Notes: generated by a model from the sequence alone, not told the origin. DNA of 64,000 bases from Thalassotalea marina (GCF_014656435.1 NZ_BNCK01000002.1:241475-305474), one strand, 5' to 3'; counted from the first letter of the stretch, positions 49,134 through 58,454 are shown. Program-made: numbers and translations.

Positions 49134-49158
49134 ATCGTAAGTATTAATTTGATTATGA

Positions 49159-49187
49159 GTGTGTAGTTTTATACTACACACACTTTT
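49159..49187 (+). terminator. Terminator after phoU
   Basis: GTGTGTAGT / ACTACACAC stem, 5-base loop, then a T run; ends the pst operon before the DUF47-pit unit. Confidence 0.9.
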
Positions 49188-49298
49188 TCTGCGGAATTAG
49201 GCACTAATTTTTGATAATGTTCTTCCGAATTTGTTGCGATTAGGTTAATATCCGCGCCGAAATATCACAAAGAGCAATTGAGCTCCTGGAAAACTATT

Positions 49299-49979
49299 AT
49301 GACCAGTAATTCAATCTTAGGTGTATTTGCAAAATCACCTTTGAAACCATTAGAAAAACACATTCGAATGGTTGCAAAGTGTTCACAAGAACTGATCCCA
49401 TTTTTTGATGCAGTAATAGCAAAAGACTGGGATAAAGCCGAAAAAATCCGCGCCTCCATTTCAAAGCAAGAACAAAAAGCCGATGGCATCAAACGTCAGA
49501 TTCGTTTGGAGCTACCAGGTGGTTTATTTTTGCCAGTTGATCGCGCTGATCTTCTCGAATTGTTGACACAGCAAGACAGGATTGCCAATAAAGCCAAGGA
49601 TATTGCAGGCCGCGTTGTCGGCAGAGAAATGGATATTCCGGAAATTTTGCAAAACGAATTTTCTCAATATTTGAATCGTAGCATCGATGCAATCGAAAAA
49701 GCCGCTGAAGTTATCAATGAACTTGATGATTTGCTAGAAACCGGTTTTAGAGGAAGAGAAGTTGAGTTTGTACATAAGTTAGTTCATCAACTTGATGAAA
49801 TAGAAGATGATACAGACGACTTACAAGTCACCATTCGCAGAAACTTACGTGCGATTGAAGACACATTAAACCCGGTAAATGTAATGTTCCTTTACCAAAT
49901 TATTGAATGGGTAGGTGATTTAGCTGATTTAGCTGAACGTGTTGGTGCCCGTTTAGAACTAATGCTAGCGAAGAAATAA
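49299..49979 (+). CDS. PhoU-like DUF47/TIGR00153 protein, Pit accessory
   Basis: 226 residues, all helical, distantly PhoU-like. I start at ATG 49299, since the family begins with xxxILGxFAKSPxKPL; the frame extends to a TTG at 49278. Members are usually encoded directly before a Pit phosphate transporter and are thought to regulate it, as here (8-base gap). Characteristic pieces: HIRMVAKCSQELIPFFDA, ISKQEQKADGIKRQIR and the C-terminal EWVGDLADLAERVG. No Pho box was found upstream. Confidence 0.92.
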   Translation: MTSNSILGVFAKSPLKPLEKHIRMVAKCSQELIPFFDAVIAKDWDKAEKIRASISKQEQKADGIKRQIRLELPGGLFLPVDRADLLELLTQQDRIANKAKDIAGRVVGREMDIPEILQNEFSQYLNRSIDAIEKAAEVINELDDLLETGFRGREVEFVHKLVHQLDEIEDDTDDLQVTIRRNLRAIEDTLNPVNVMFLYQIIEWVGDLADLAERVGARLELMLAKK

Positions 49980-49987
49980 GGTAAAGC

Positions 49988-51283
49988 ATGGAAATTTTAG
50001 CAACACATGGCTCGATACTAGTCATGATTGCCGCGATTGTCGGCTTTTTTATGGCGTGGGGTATTGGTGCAAACGATGTAGCCAATGCTATGGGAACCTC
50101 AGTTGGTTCTAAAGCGCTTACCATCAAACAAGCGATTATTATCGCGATGATTTTTGAGTTCGCTGGCGCGTATTTAGCCGGTGGCGAAGTAACTTCTACG
50201 ATACGTAAAGGTATCATCGATCCTACCTATTTTACCGCCATACCAGATCAACTTGTCTTCGGTATGATTGCGGCACTTTTAGCTGCAGCAACTTGGTTGC
50301 TTATTGCTTCAACATTAGGTTGGCCAGTATCTACAACTCACTCAATTGTTGGTGCAATCATTGGTTTTGCTGCAATAGGTGTTAGCCCAGATACGGTTGC
50401 TTGGGGTAAAGTTGTTGGCATTGTTGGTAGTTGGATTATAACGCCGCTGATATCCGGTGTAATAGCATTCATCATCTTCAATAGTGCCCAAAAGCTAATT
50501 TTTGATACCGATAAGCCGCTCGATAACGCCAAGAAATATGTGCCGTTTTACATGTTTTTAGCGGGCTTTGTTTTATCATTAGTGACCGTTAAAAAGGGTT
50601 TAAAACATATTGGTTTAGAAGAAATAAACCTTGGTTTTATTCAGTTTGAAATTTTAGGCCCTGGTGGTTACTACTTAGCAATCTTTATCGCTGTAGTTGT
50701 TGCATTAATTGGTAAGGTCTTTATTGCAAAACTTAAGTTTGATGAAAAAGCGGATAAAAACACACACTATGCCAACGTTGAAAAAGTATTTGCTATTTTA
50801 ATGGTTGTTACTGCATGTTGTATGGCTTTTGCTCATGGTTCAAACGACGTAGCCAATGCGATTGGTCCGTTAGCTGCAGTTGTTAGCATTGTTGATAACG
50901 GTGGTGAAATCGTTGCCAAATCACCATTGGTTTGGTGGATATTACCGTTAGGTGGTTTAGGTATTGTTGCTGGTTTGGCTATTTTTGGTCATCGTGTAAT
51001 AGCAACAATAGGTAAAGGCATTACTCACTTAACTCCAAGTCGTGGTTTTGCTGCAGAGTTAGCTGCTGCATGTACCGTAGTTATCGCTTCGGGAGCGGGT
51101 TTACCAATTTCTACGACACAAACATTAGTTGGTGCGGTATTAGGTGTCGGTATGGCTCGTGGTATTGCGGCAATTAACTTAGGTGTTGTACGTAATATTG
51201 TGGTTTCTTGGGTAATTACATTGCCGGTAGGTGCTGGCTTATCAATTATTATCTTCTGGATTCTTAACGCCGTATTTGCGTAA
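49988..51283 (+). CDS. pit: PiT-family inorganic phosphate transporter
   Basis: Secondary, proton- or metal-phosphate-coupled transporter, 431 residues with about ten to eleven membrane helices. The two inverted-repeat signatures are visible as GANDVANAMGTSVGS (N-terminal) and GSNDVANAIGPLAA (C-terminal). Low-affinity constitutive uptake that complements the high-affinity Pst system 2 kb upstream. Forms an operon with the DUF47 gene. A strong terminator follows. Confidence 0.96.
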   Translation: MEILATHGSILVMIAAIVGFFMAWGIGANDVANAMGTSVGSKALTIKQAIIIAMIFEFAGAYLAGGEVTSTIRKGIIDPTYFTAIPDQLVFGMIAALLAAATWLLIASTLGWPVSTTHSIVGAIIGFAAIGVSPDTVAWGKVVGIVGSWIITPLISGVIAFIIFNSAQKLIFDTDKPLDNAKKYVPFYMFLAGFVLSLVTVKKGLKHIGLEEINLGFIQFEILGPGGYYLAIFIAVVVALIGKVFIAKLKFDEKADKNTHYANVEKVFAILMVVTACCMAFAHGSNDVANAIGPLAAVVSIVDNGGEIVAKSPLVWWILPLGGLGIVAGLAIFGHRVIATIGKGITHLTPSRGFAAELAAACTVVIASGAGLPISTTQTLVGAVLGVGMARGIAAINLGVVRNIVVSWVITLPVGAGLSIIIFWILNAVFA

Positions 51284-51296
51284 TCGAGTGATTATC

Positions 51297-51325
51297 AAAA
51301 AAGCCAGCGAAAGCTGGCTTTTTTA
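51297..51325. terminator. Terminator between pit and the parvulin gene
   Basis: AAAAAAGCCAGC-GAAA-GCTGGCTTTTTT; a 12-bp stem with a stable GNRA tetraloop and T runs on both strands. Confidence 0.95.
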
Positions 51326-51347
51326 TTTCTGTTTCCCAACAAACCTT

Positions 51348-51632
51348 TTAAGTTTCTGTTCGTCGTGTAATTTCAACTAGGTGATAACCAAATTGGGTAC
51401 GTACAGGACCTACCACCTTATTTAATTCTGCAGAAAAAACTACATCGTCAAATTCTTTGATCATTTGTCCTCTGCTGAAAGAGCCCAAAGCACCGCCTTG
51501 AATGCTTGAAGGGCAGTTAGAATGCTTTTTAGCCAAAGCTGCAAAGTCTCCACCTGATTCAATGGCAGATTTCAATTCATTACACTGTTGCTTGTTATCG
51601 ACTAATATGTGGCGTGCAGATGCGGTGACCAT
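51348..51632 (-). CDS. ppiC: Parvulin-type peptidyl-prolyl isomerase PpiC
   Basis: Stand-alone cytoplasmic parvulin, 94 residues from ATG 51632, close to E. coli PpiC (93). The fold motifs are present: ASARHILV, the FAALAKKHSNCPSS segment, GGALGSFSRGQMIKEFDDVVF and the C-terminal TQFGYHLVEI. An in-frame TTG at 51641 with AGGAG four bases upstream is an alternative start giving three more residues. It speeds prolyl cis-trans change in protein folding. Single gene. Confidence 0.95.
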   Translation of the reverse strand: MVTASARHILVDNKQQCNELKSAIESGGDFAALAKKHSNCPSSIQGGALGSFSRGQMIKEFDDVVFSAELNKVVGPVRTQFGYHLVEITRRTET

Positions 51633-51897
51633 AAATTTCAACTAACTCCTTTTTGATGAAACCCTGAATTAAGTTTAGTAACTGTTAACCAAAAGGCAAT
51701 TTTTACTCTATGGTTAATCGTAATAATTTTTTAATATCGTACTGTTTTATATAGAATAAAATTATGCAGTAAATATTTTGAAAAAATAATGAAGAAATAA
51801 AGAACTTTTTGTTTCGCTGGAACGACCTTATTAATAACAACGATCGTTAAGCCAGCAAACAAAGTGAGTTGGCCACAATAAAATAATAGGAATATGC

Positions 51898-52446
51898 GTG
51901 TTTGAAAGAAGCGATGAAACGCTGATAAAACAAGCGCTAAAAGGTAAAAAGTCTGCGTGGATTGCTTTGGTAAAACGCTACGAAAAGCCTTTGTACAACT
52001 ATGCGTTAAGAATGGTCAGTAACCCTGATGACGCGTTAGATTTGATGCAAGATGTGTTTGTTGCAGTATTTAGAAATTTGTCATCGTTTCGCGGTGACAG
52101 CCCGTTTAAAGGCTGGTTGTTTAAGATTGCGCACTATCGGTGTATTGAGTTTTATCGAAAGAAAAAGCCAACTCAATCGTTAGATGATTCACCAGAGCCT
52201 GAAGAAATAGATGATACCGCGTGCCCGGAAGGATCGTTATCAACGGGCCAACAAGTAATAGGAATACAAAATGCTTTGCAGCATTTACCTATGAACCAGA
52301 AATTAGTGGTGGAATTGAAATTTTTTCAACATGCAACATTTGATGAAATAGCAAAACAGTTGGGTATTTCAGTAAATACAGCAAAATCTAGGCTCTACAG
52401 TGGCCTAGACAAGTTAAAAGAATATGTGGAGTTGGATTATGTCTAG
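51898..52446 (+). CDS. ECF-type RNA polymerase sigma factor
   Basis: 182-residue sigma-70 family factor with only regions 2 and 4. Region 2 (about 20-90) has YNYALRMVSNPDDALDLMQDVFVAVF; region 4 (about 125-178) has LPMNQKLVVELKFFQHATFDEIAKQLGISVNTAKSRLYSGLDKL. GTG start with AGGA upstream; an ATG four bases earlier is in another frame and stops at once. Overlaps the next gene by 8 bases. The following membrane protein probably serves as its anti-sigma factor. Upstream GGAAC at 51819 is only a weak -35 candidate. Confidence 0.94.
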   Translation: MFERSDETLIKQALKGKKSAWIALVKRYEKPLYNYALRMVSNPDDALDLMQDVFVAVFRNLSSFRGDSPFKGWLFKIAHYRCIEFYRKKKPTQSLDDSPEPEEIDDTACPEGSLSTGQQVIGIQNALQHLPMNQKLVVELKFFQHATFDEIAKQLGISVNTAKSRLYSGLDKLKEYVELDYV

Positions 52447-53128
52447 AAATAAAGATACCGACCAAGATAAAGCCTTTACACAATGGCTTGAAAATGGCGC
52501 ATCAGACGAATTTTTTGCGCAAGACAGTGACGAGGCTTCATTGTGGCAAGATAGGGCAAAAGTGGCTAAAACGATTGCACATCATGCCGATGTTACACCG
52601 GAAGTTAATGTGCCAAATTGGAACAGAGATGCCACGTTTGAAAATGACAAAAAGTCATGGTGGCAATGGCAAGGTTTACCTGCAATGTCGTTCGCATTTT
52701 CCTTGTTTGCCATGACACTCGTTTTGTTCAAAGTTGAAGTTGTTGTGCAAGAAGAAGGGTTTATGTTGAGTTTTGCTGGTAGTCATCAAGCGAACCAGCA
52801 GCAACAAATGAATCAGCTTATTGACCAAAAGCTGCAGTCGTTTGCAAGTGAGCAACAAGTTATCTTGGCGAATTACGCTTCAGACATCAAAGTCAAACAA
52901 CAGGAAAGTAATTTGCAGTTGGCAAGTTACATTATGGGAGCGTCGCGACAAGAGCGAAAAGAAGATATGAGCGAGTTTATTAAATACATAAATGAGCAAC
53001 GCGCTGATGACAAATTTGATCAGCAGATGCAATTACAGCGTTTGCAACAAACTATGCAAATTCAAACAAACAAAGTTCAACAATTAGGTTTGCAGGCACA
53101 GCCAGCAAATTGGACTACTGAGGAGTAA
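52439..53128 (+). CDS. Single-pass membrane protein, probable anti-sigma factor
   Basis: 229 residues from ATG 52439, where GGAG lies seven bases upstream within the sigma gene; overlap is 8 bases. Residues 1-78 are cytoplasmic and acidic (with Trp-rich KSWWQWQG before the membrane), one helix at about 79-100, and a long Gln-rich periplasmic coiled coil (about 118-229). No zinc-binding HxxxCxxC is present, so it is not a ZAS-type anti-sigma; the role is inferred from position and topology. Not recognised by family name. The tail is followed 3 bases later by the next gene. Confidence 0.8.
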   Translation: MSRNKDTDQDKAFTQWLENGASDEFFAQDSDEASLWQDRAKVAKTIAHHADVTPEVNVPNWNRDATFENDKKSWWQWQGLPAMSFAFSLFAMTLVLFKVEVVVQEEGFMLSFAGSHQANQQQQMNQLIDQKLQSFASEQQVILANYASDIKVKQQESNLQLASYIMGASRQERKEDMSEFIKYINEQRADDKFDQQMQLQRLQQTMQIQTNKVQQLGLQAQPANWTTEE

Positions 53129-53131
53129 TCG

Positions 53132-54085
53132 ATGAACACATTAACTAAAGTTTTTACCCGTGCCATTATTCCGAGTCTATTGGCAGTGTCAGTAACTCAG
53201 GCTTTCGCAAATGAATATGATGAGATGCAAAAACAACTCGATATCATGAGCAAAATCATTAAGTCTTCCACTGGTGCTGATGATAGAGCTCGCAGAGGAC
53301 ACAAAATTAATGGTGTAGAAAGCGTCTATTTAAAAGGCCAGGGTGTTGTTTTTACCGTTAATTCAAGTGCAAGCCGAAATCAATGGGGAAATTACAATTT
53401 CAAATTTGTATTGCCTGAAATGCCTGCGCTTGCACCTACGGCACCAGTCCCTCCTGTACCGCCGGTTGCACATGACATTGAAATAGATGAAGACACTCAA
53501 ATAGAAATGGAGAAGTCAGTTGCACAGGCGATGGAATATGCCGCCGATACTTATGAAAAAGCAATTGAATCTTTGCATGAAGAACGAGAAAGGTACCGAG
53601 ATATTAGAAATGAGCAGCGTGACACTGGTTATGAAATTAGAGACCTAGAGCGTGAAAAGCGTGATATTGAATTTCAGTTGCGTCGCGCCGATGAAGCGTC
53701 AAAAGCTGAATTAAAAGCTAGATTAAAAGAGTTAGACAAAGAACAAGAGCAGCATAAAAAAGCGTTGGAAGCATTATCATTAAAAGCCAAAGAGCTGCAG
53801 AAAGCTCAAATTGCTAAACAGGCAGCTCAAGAGAAAGAACGCTTGGCGTATTATGAAAATTTAACCAATACTTTAGCTGAAGCTTTTTGTTTGTATGGCA
53901 ATGGATTACGTTCATTACCGAAAAATGAAAATGTTAGCTTGATCATTAAGTCTGCAGGTGAAAAGGAACATGGTCGCTATAAAGATAAAATATTTGTCTT
54001 TAGCAAAAAAGATATCTTATCTTGTTCAGCAGATAGCATTTCAGTGGCAAAATTAATTGAAAAAGGCCAAGGCTACGAATTTTAG
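53132..54085 (+). CDS. Secreted coiled-coil protein of the sigma factor operon
   Basis: 317 residues, unknown family. Signal peptide 1-26 (VTQAFA), then a small domain with a basic ARRGHKINGVESVYLKGQG stretch, a Pro/Ala-rich linker (about 108-118: APVPPVPPV), a highly charged coiled coil (about 125-245) and a C-terminal domain with two cysteines (AFCLYGNG and LSCSAD) that may form a disulfide in the periplasm. Third gene of the ECF unit, 3 bases after the membrane protein. Likely part of the signal input or the output of the system. Confidence 0.82.
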   Translation: MNTLTKVFTRAIIPSLLAVSVTQAFANEYDEMQKQLDIMSKIIKSSTGADDRARRGHKINGVESVYLKGQGVVFTVNSSASRNQWGNYNFKFVLPEMPALAPTAPVPPVPPVAHDIEIDEDTQIEMEKSVAQAMEYAADTYEKAIESLHEERERYRDIRNEQRDTGYEIRDLEREKRDIEFQLRRADEASKAELKARLKELDKEQEQHKKALEALSLKAKELQKAQIAKQAAQEKERLAYYENLTNTLAEAFCLYGNGLRSLPKNENVSLIIKSAGEKEHGRYKDKIFVFSKKDILSCSADSISVAKLIEKGQGYEF

Positions 54086-54104
54086 AGTAGCTAACCCTAA
54101 TAAT

Positions 54105-54132
54105 AAAAAACGCGCAACTGGCGCGTTTTTTT
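54105..54132 (+). terminator. Terminator after the ECF operon
   Basis: AAAAAACGCGC-AACTG-GCGCGTTTTTTT; stem of 11 pairs with a T run. It closes the three-gene sigma unit. Confidence 0.93.
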
Positions 54133-54315
54133 GTTGCAAGATATATTATTTGAAATTACCGCTGTGAAAATTTTAACCGTAAGTTGTGAGAATATTGCGA
54201 TGACAAGGGGGGTAAAAAAACTTTGGTGATAAAAACAAACCAATTGGAAATTGACTTGCATGGACAAGTCACACAACACCAATTGATTTAAGCGCGAGCA
54301 CAACGCTAATGTTGC

Positions 54316-54678
54316 TTATTTGATGTTTGGCCTATTCATTGATAAAGCGTTTTTATCTTCTTCTTTTTCTACAATCTGAAACTTAGGTTTTTTGTCGAAA
54401 TAGGCTAGGAAAACGTGAATTTTGTCACTTAATATTGCAGATAGCTCGTAAAGCTCGTTTCGTTTTACCACTTTACAGGTTTTATCTGGTACTGTTTCTG
54501 CACTGGCTAATGTTAGCAGTGAATACTGATGTTGGTTGTTAAAAACAATATGAGATGAAGACATACCGGCAAAAATTTCCGGTGAATCTTTTAATTCTGC
54601 AGCTTCAGTTACAGACGAAACCGTAAAAGAAATACCAACAGAACCTATTAATAATAATTGCTTTGCAAATGATCTCAT
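54316..54678 (-). CDS. Small secreted hypothetical protein
   Basis: 120 residues with a signal peptide (about 1-26, ending TEAAEL). The mature part is polar and contains one cysteine (KTCKVVK). No known motif is recognised. AGGGGATTAAACG upstream gives a fair ribosome binding site. Convergent with the sigma-factor operon, about 230 bases from it. Role unknown. Confidence 0.7.
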   Translation of the reverse strand: MRSFAKQLLLIGSVGISFTVSSVTEAAELKDSPEIFAGMSSSHIVFNNQHQYSLLTLASAETVPDKTCKVVKRNELYELSAILSDKIHVFLAYFDKKPKFQIVEKEEDKNALSMNRPNIK

Positions 54679-54842
54679 CGTTTAATCCCCTGCCACATTT
54701 AAAGTATGTCAGTAGCAATAAATTAGCTACTCAACAACGGCAACAGCTATACAACATTAGTTACATTTAGACTATAAATGTTACTATCTTGTTACGCTAC
54801 ACCTTTGGGACAAGCGGTCTTATTTTTGAGATTAATCGCCAG

Positions 54843-54861
54843 CCCCCAATTTATATGGGGG
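54843..54861. other. Hairpin downstream of glcB
   Basis: CCCCC-N9-GGGGG, 30 bases past the glcB stop. It lacks a T run, so termination there would need a factor; it may instead protect the 3' end of the glcB message. Confidence 0.5.
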
Positions 54862-54890
54862 AGAAGCAATCAATATTATTTATTCAGGCC

Positions 54891-57068
54891 TTAGCTCTTT
54901 CCATGTTTTAACTGGTATCTAAAATGGTGTAATAAAGGCTCTGTATATCCGTTAGGCTGATGTTGTGCCTCAAAAATAAGGGCGCGAGCAGCTTTTACTG
55001 CCATGCTTGTTTGCCAATTAGATACCATAGGAACGTAAGTCGCGTCGCCAGTGTTTTGACTATCAACAATCTTGGCCATTTTTTCTATAACCTGCTCAAC
55101 TTGCTCAGGTTGGCAAATACCGTGGTGTAGCCAATTGGCAATGTGTTGGCTAGATATCCGAAGCGTTGCTCTGTCTTCCATAAGCCCTACGTTATTAATA
55201 TCAGGTACTTTTGAACAACCAATACCTTGGTTAATCCAGCGAACTACATAACCTAAAATGCCTTGCACATTATTTTCGAGCTCTTGAGTGATTGTCGCTT
55301 CGGACCAATTTGTTGACGTTGCAAGTGGAATTTGTAACATTTCATCCAACAGTGCTTGTGTATTTAAGTCAGCAATGTTTTGTTGAATAGTAAATACATT
55401 TTCTTGGTGGTAATGCAGTGCGTGTAACGTCGCTGCGGTAGGCGAAGGAACCCACGCGGTATTTGCACCAGCGTTAACGTGAGCTATCTTTTGCTCTAAC
55501 ATATCGGCCATATTGTCTGGAATTGCCCACATGCCCTTGCCAATTTGTCCCTTGCCCGACATACCGCATGATAGGCCAGTTAACACGTTGTGGTGTTCAT
55601 AGGCTGATATCCAACGCGTCTTTTTAATGTCGTTTTTGCGTTCAACAACGCCTGCTAGCATAGAGGTATGGATTTCGTCGCCAGTTCGGTCTAAAAACCC
55701 TGTGTTGATAAAGACCACGCGATCTTTAGCAGCATTAATACAATTTTTTAAGTTCAGGCTAGTTCGACGTTCCTCATCCATGATCCCCAATTTAATGGTA
55801 TTTTTGTTTAAGCCTAGCAATTGTTCGACACGGGTAAAAACTTTGTCAGTAAAAGCAACTTCTGCAGAGCCATGCATTTTAGGTTTTACGATATAAATTG
55901 AACCGAACTTTGAGTTTTTGAATTCATTGTTAGAGTTTACATCAATGGAGCCAATTAAAGAGGTGACCATTGCATCAAGTAAGCCCTCATATACTGGCTG
56001 GTTATCTGAGGTTAATATCGCATCATTTTGCATTAAATGACCCACATTGCGGACAAACATGACACTTCTACCGCTTATTGTGAATGCCGTGTTATCAGCC
56101 GCTAAATATTGTTTATCTTTGGCCATTTTGCGCATAAAAGTTTGATGTTCTTTGGTGACTTGTGTTGAAAGTTCACCTTTAATCAAACCTAACCAGTTTG
56201 AATAAGCGACTACTTTATCCTGAGCATCAACGGTAGCTACTGAGTCTTCACAATCCATGATAGTTGTTAATGCCGACTCCATGATAATGTCACTGATCCC
56301 GGCTAGATCTCTGCTGGATATTTCATTGCCACTATCAAATTTAAGCTCAAATTTAAGATTGTTATGTTCAAACAATATAGCACTAGGGTTTGAAGCTGCG
56401 CCTTGATAGCCTAGCCATTGCTCAGGATTTAACAACTGTGTTGTTGTTTTGTCGGCTAAGGTAATTTGTAATTGCTGATCGTTAACTTGGTAGTCAATAA
56501 CTTGATGGTGAGACCCTTGTTTCAGTGGAATTACTTGATCTAAAAAGTCTCGGCCGTAATTAATAACTTGTTGACCTCGCACTGGATTATAACTACCTGA
56601 CTTTTCGGCGCCATTAGATTCAGATATCGCATCTGTGCCGTAAAGTGCATCATATAAGCTACCCCAACGAGCATTGACAGCATTTAGGGCAAACCTAGCA
56701 TTGGTAATAGGAACGACCAGTTGTGGTCCAGCCATAGTAGCTAACTCTTCATCGACGTTAGATGTTGTGATGCTGAAATCTTCGACAGGTGTTTCAATGT
56801 AGCCAATTTGCTGAAGAAAATTTTTATAACTAGTGAGATCTTCACTGTTATATTGATTTGTTTTATGCCACTGATTAATTTGTTTCTGCAGTTTGCTACG
56901 TGTCTCAAGCAGCTGTTGATTTTCAGCGCTGAACTCTTCAATAATTGAAGACATTGCCAACCAGAATTGCTGTGAAGATAGCTTAGTGCAAGGTAGCACT
57001 TGCTGATTGATGAAGTCGTATAACTCATTGGCAATTAACAAGTTGTTGCTTGATACACGTGTTGTCAT
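54891..57068 (-). CDS. glcB: Malate synthase G
   Basis: Condenses glyoxylate with acetyl-CoA to malate; 725 residues, the single-chain G isoform with the alpha/beta insert. Conserved pieces: DCEDSVATVDAQDK (catalytic base and Mg ligand region), GSIYIVKPKMHG, LGIMDEERRTSLNLKNCI and the GCSKVPDINNVGLMEDRATLRISSQHIANWL region near the C-terminus. GGAGTG ribosome binding site six bases before ATG. It is the downstream gene of the LysR-LrgAB side and, with aceA at 59.7 kb, completes the glyoxylate shunt. Confidence 0.97.
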   Translation of the reverse strand: MTTRVSSNNLLIANELYDFINQQVLPCTKLSSQQFWLAMSSIIEEFSAENQQLLETRSKLQKQINQWHKTNQYNSEDLTSYKNFLQQIGYIETPVEDFSITTSNVDEELATMAGPQLVVPITNARFALNAVNARWGSLYDALYGTDAISESNGAEKSGSYNPVRGQQVINYGRDFLDQVIPLKQGSHHQVIDYQVNDQQLQITLADKTTTQLLNPEQWLGYQGAASNPSAILFEHNNLKFELKFDSGNEISSRDLAGISDIIMESALTTIMDCEDSVATVDAQDKVVAYSNWLGLIKGELSTQVTKEHQTFMRKMAKDKQYLAADNTAFTISGRSVMFVRNVGHLMQNDAILTSDNQPVYEGLLDAMVTSLIGSIDVNSNNEFKNSKFGSIYIVKPKMHGSAEVAFTDKVFTRVEQLLGLNKNTIKLGIMDEERRTSLNLKNCINAAKDRVVFINTGFLDRTGDEIHTSMLAGVVERKNDIKKTRWISAYEHHNVLTGLSCGMSGKGQIGKGMWAIPDNMADMLEQKIAHVNAGANTAWVPSPTAATLHALHYHQENVFTIQQNIADLNTQALLDEMLQIPLATSTNWSEATITQELENNVQGILGYVVRWINQGIGCSKVPDINNVGLMEDRATLRISSQHIANWLHHGICQPEQVEQVIEKMAKIVDSQNTGDATYVPMVSNWQTSMAVKAARALIFEAQHQPNGYTEPLLHHFRYQLKHGKS

Positions 57069-57384
57069 TGTTCACTCCGCTGTCTTTATTCTGCAATTGC
57101 TTGAGTAGTAAAAGGTTCTGAATTAAAGCTTGAAAGCTTTTACCTTAAATTACTTTTTCTAATTACTAAGACTCTAGCTAGCTCCCTTATTAGATTCAAT
57201 AGCACTAAAGTCGAGCTAATGCTGAGAGTGTGTTTACCTAAGAAGTTTTGAATTACATGTTTTTCTGTAAGTTCTTGTAAGTTAACTTTTAAATTGTATT
57301 TTTGTTATCTTGGTAACCTTGTTATTGCAAAACTTGATGTTTGATATTCACCTGATGAATGTAAACCCCCTGTTAATTAATAAA
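57069..57384. other. Intergenic region upstream of glcB
   Basis: 316 bases between lrgB and glcB, both leftward, A+T-rich and likely to hold the glcB promoter. Apart from two short palindromes (AAGCTT at about 57126 and 57134) I see no clear operator, no T-tailed hairpin and no gene. Confidence 0.5.
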
Positions 57385-58086
57385 CTAAATACTTAAATAG
57401 GCGAGTAGCTCGATAATTCCAGGAGCTATAATTGCGGTGATAATTGCAGAATAAATTAGGGCGATAGAGCTATAAGCAGTATGTTCATAACTAATTTGAC
57501 TCATGGTTGCAGTACCTAATGCATGACTTGCTGCGCCGATGGCTAACCCTTGAGCTCTTATCGAATCAATCTTAAACAATGACAGCCATTTTATTCCCAT
57601 TATAGCGCCTGTTAAACCGGCAATAATTATTGCAAACGCTGTAATGGCTTGATTGCCATCAAGTTGCTCGGTTACTGCCAAGGCAATTGGTGTTGTAATT
57701 GACTTTAAAGCTAATGACACTGAGATAGCATAGTTATCTGTTAAGCTTATGGTCAGTAGAAAACTAATGCTTATTGCCACTATCGCTCCAACCGTTAAGC
57801 TGACAGCAATGACTTTCCATTGTTTCTTTATTGCATCTAGGTGTTGATACAGTGGATAACCGAGCGCGACAATCGCGGGTTCAAGTAAATAGTTCAGGCT
57901 TATTGTTGATTGGTAGTAGGTTTGATAATCAATACCAAATAACGTCAACACAAGTATCGCCATCAGAATGGTAAAAAGCATAGGGTTTAGCCAAATGGCG
58001 CACAACTTTGCTTGCAGTTTAGCAACAACTTGATAGGTGGTTATGGTCAACAAAACACCTATGAATGCAAACAATAAGTAGCTCAT
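57385..58086 (-). CDS. LrgB/CidB family membrane protein
   Basis: 233 residues with about seven hydrophobic segments; LrgB family marks are LEPAIVALGYPLYQHL and KSITTPIALAVTEQL, and the C-terminal GAASHALGTATM. LrgAB-type pairs were named as murein-hydrolase regulators, but homologues transport small organic acids: B. subtilis PftAB and S. mutans LrgAB take up pyruvate, and plant PLGG1 moves glycolate/glycerate. Overlaps lrgA by 4 bases. Placement beside glcB and aceA suggests a role in C2/C3 acid transport. Confidence 0.93.
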   Translation of the reverse strand: MSYLLFAFIGVLLTITTYQVVAKLQAKLCAIWLNPMLFTILMAILVLTLFGIDYQTYYQSTISLNYLLEPAIVALGYPLYQHLDAIKKQWKVIAVSLTVGAIVAISISFLLTISLTDNYAISVSLALKSITTPIALAVTEQLDGNQAITAFAIIIAGLTGAIMGIKWLSLFKIDSIRAQGLAIGAASHALGTATMSQISYEHTAYSSIALIYSAIITAIIAPGIIELLAYLSI

Positions 58087-58454
58087 GGTGCTGGCCTTTT
58101 TTCGCTAATATTTACCCAAAGGCCAACTAGAGTAAGCAAAATCATTGTCGTGACAAATGTGATCAACACCATTGTAACGCCATAACGAGCTACCAATTCG
58201 TAATGCTCAATAATGCCAACACCAGCTGGTACAAAACAAACACCCATATGACGAAATATCCATTGGATTGTTTGCTCAAGAAAGTCGGCTCTGATTAATC
58301 GATGTTTTAGTGACAATGTCAAAACGACTAAACCGTACAAAGCTGGTGGTAAGCCACCAACAATATAATGAACAAGATAACCTATCGCTAAGCAGATGAG
58401 TAAAGCACTAAAACTATAAAGTGCTTTTAAACTGTTAAGCTGTTCTACTTTCAT
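58083..58454 (-). CDS. LrgA/CidA family membrane protein
   Basis: 123 residues from ATG 58454, holin-like protein with about four hydrophobic helices; GLPPALYGLVVLTLSLKHRLI and FVPAGVGIIEHYELVARYG are family marks. It forms a complex with LrgB. The start codon lies inside the end of the LysR gene (20-base overlap), so LysR, LrgA and LrgB form one unit. No good ribosome binding site is present, as expected for coupled translation. Confidence 0.92.
   Translation of the reverse strand: MKVEQLNSLKALYSFSALLICLAIGYLVHYIVGGLPPALYGLVVLTLSLKHRLIRADFLEQTIQWIFRHMGVCFVPAGVGIIEHYELVARYGVTMVLITFVTTMILLTLVGLWVNISEKRPAP

Noticed and set aside
51819-51848. Self-controlled ECF promoter (GGAAC ... CGTT) before the sigma gene
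   Set aside because: GGAAC is present, but the spacing to CGTT is 21 bases, too long for the usual 16-17; kept only as a remark.
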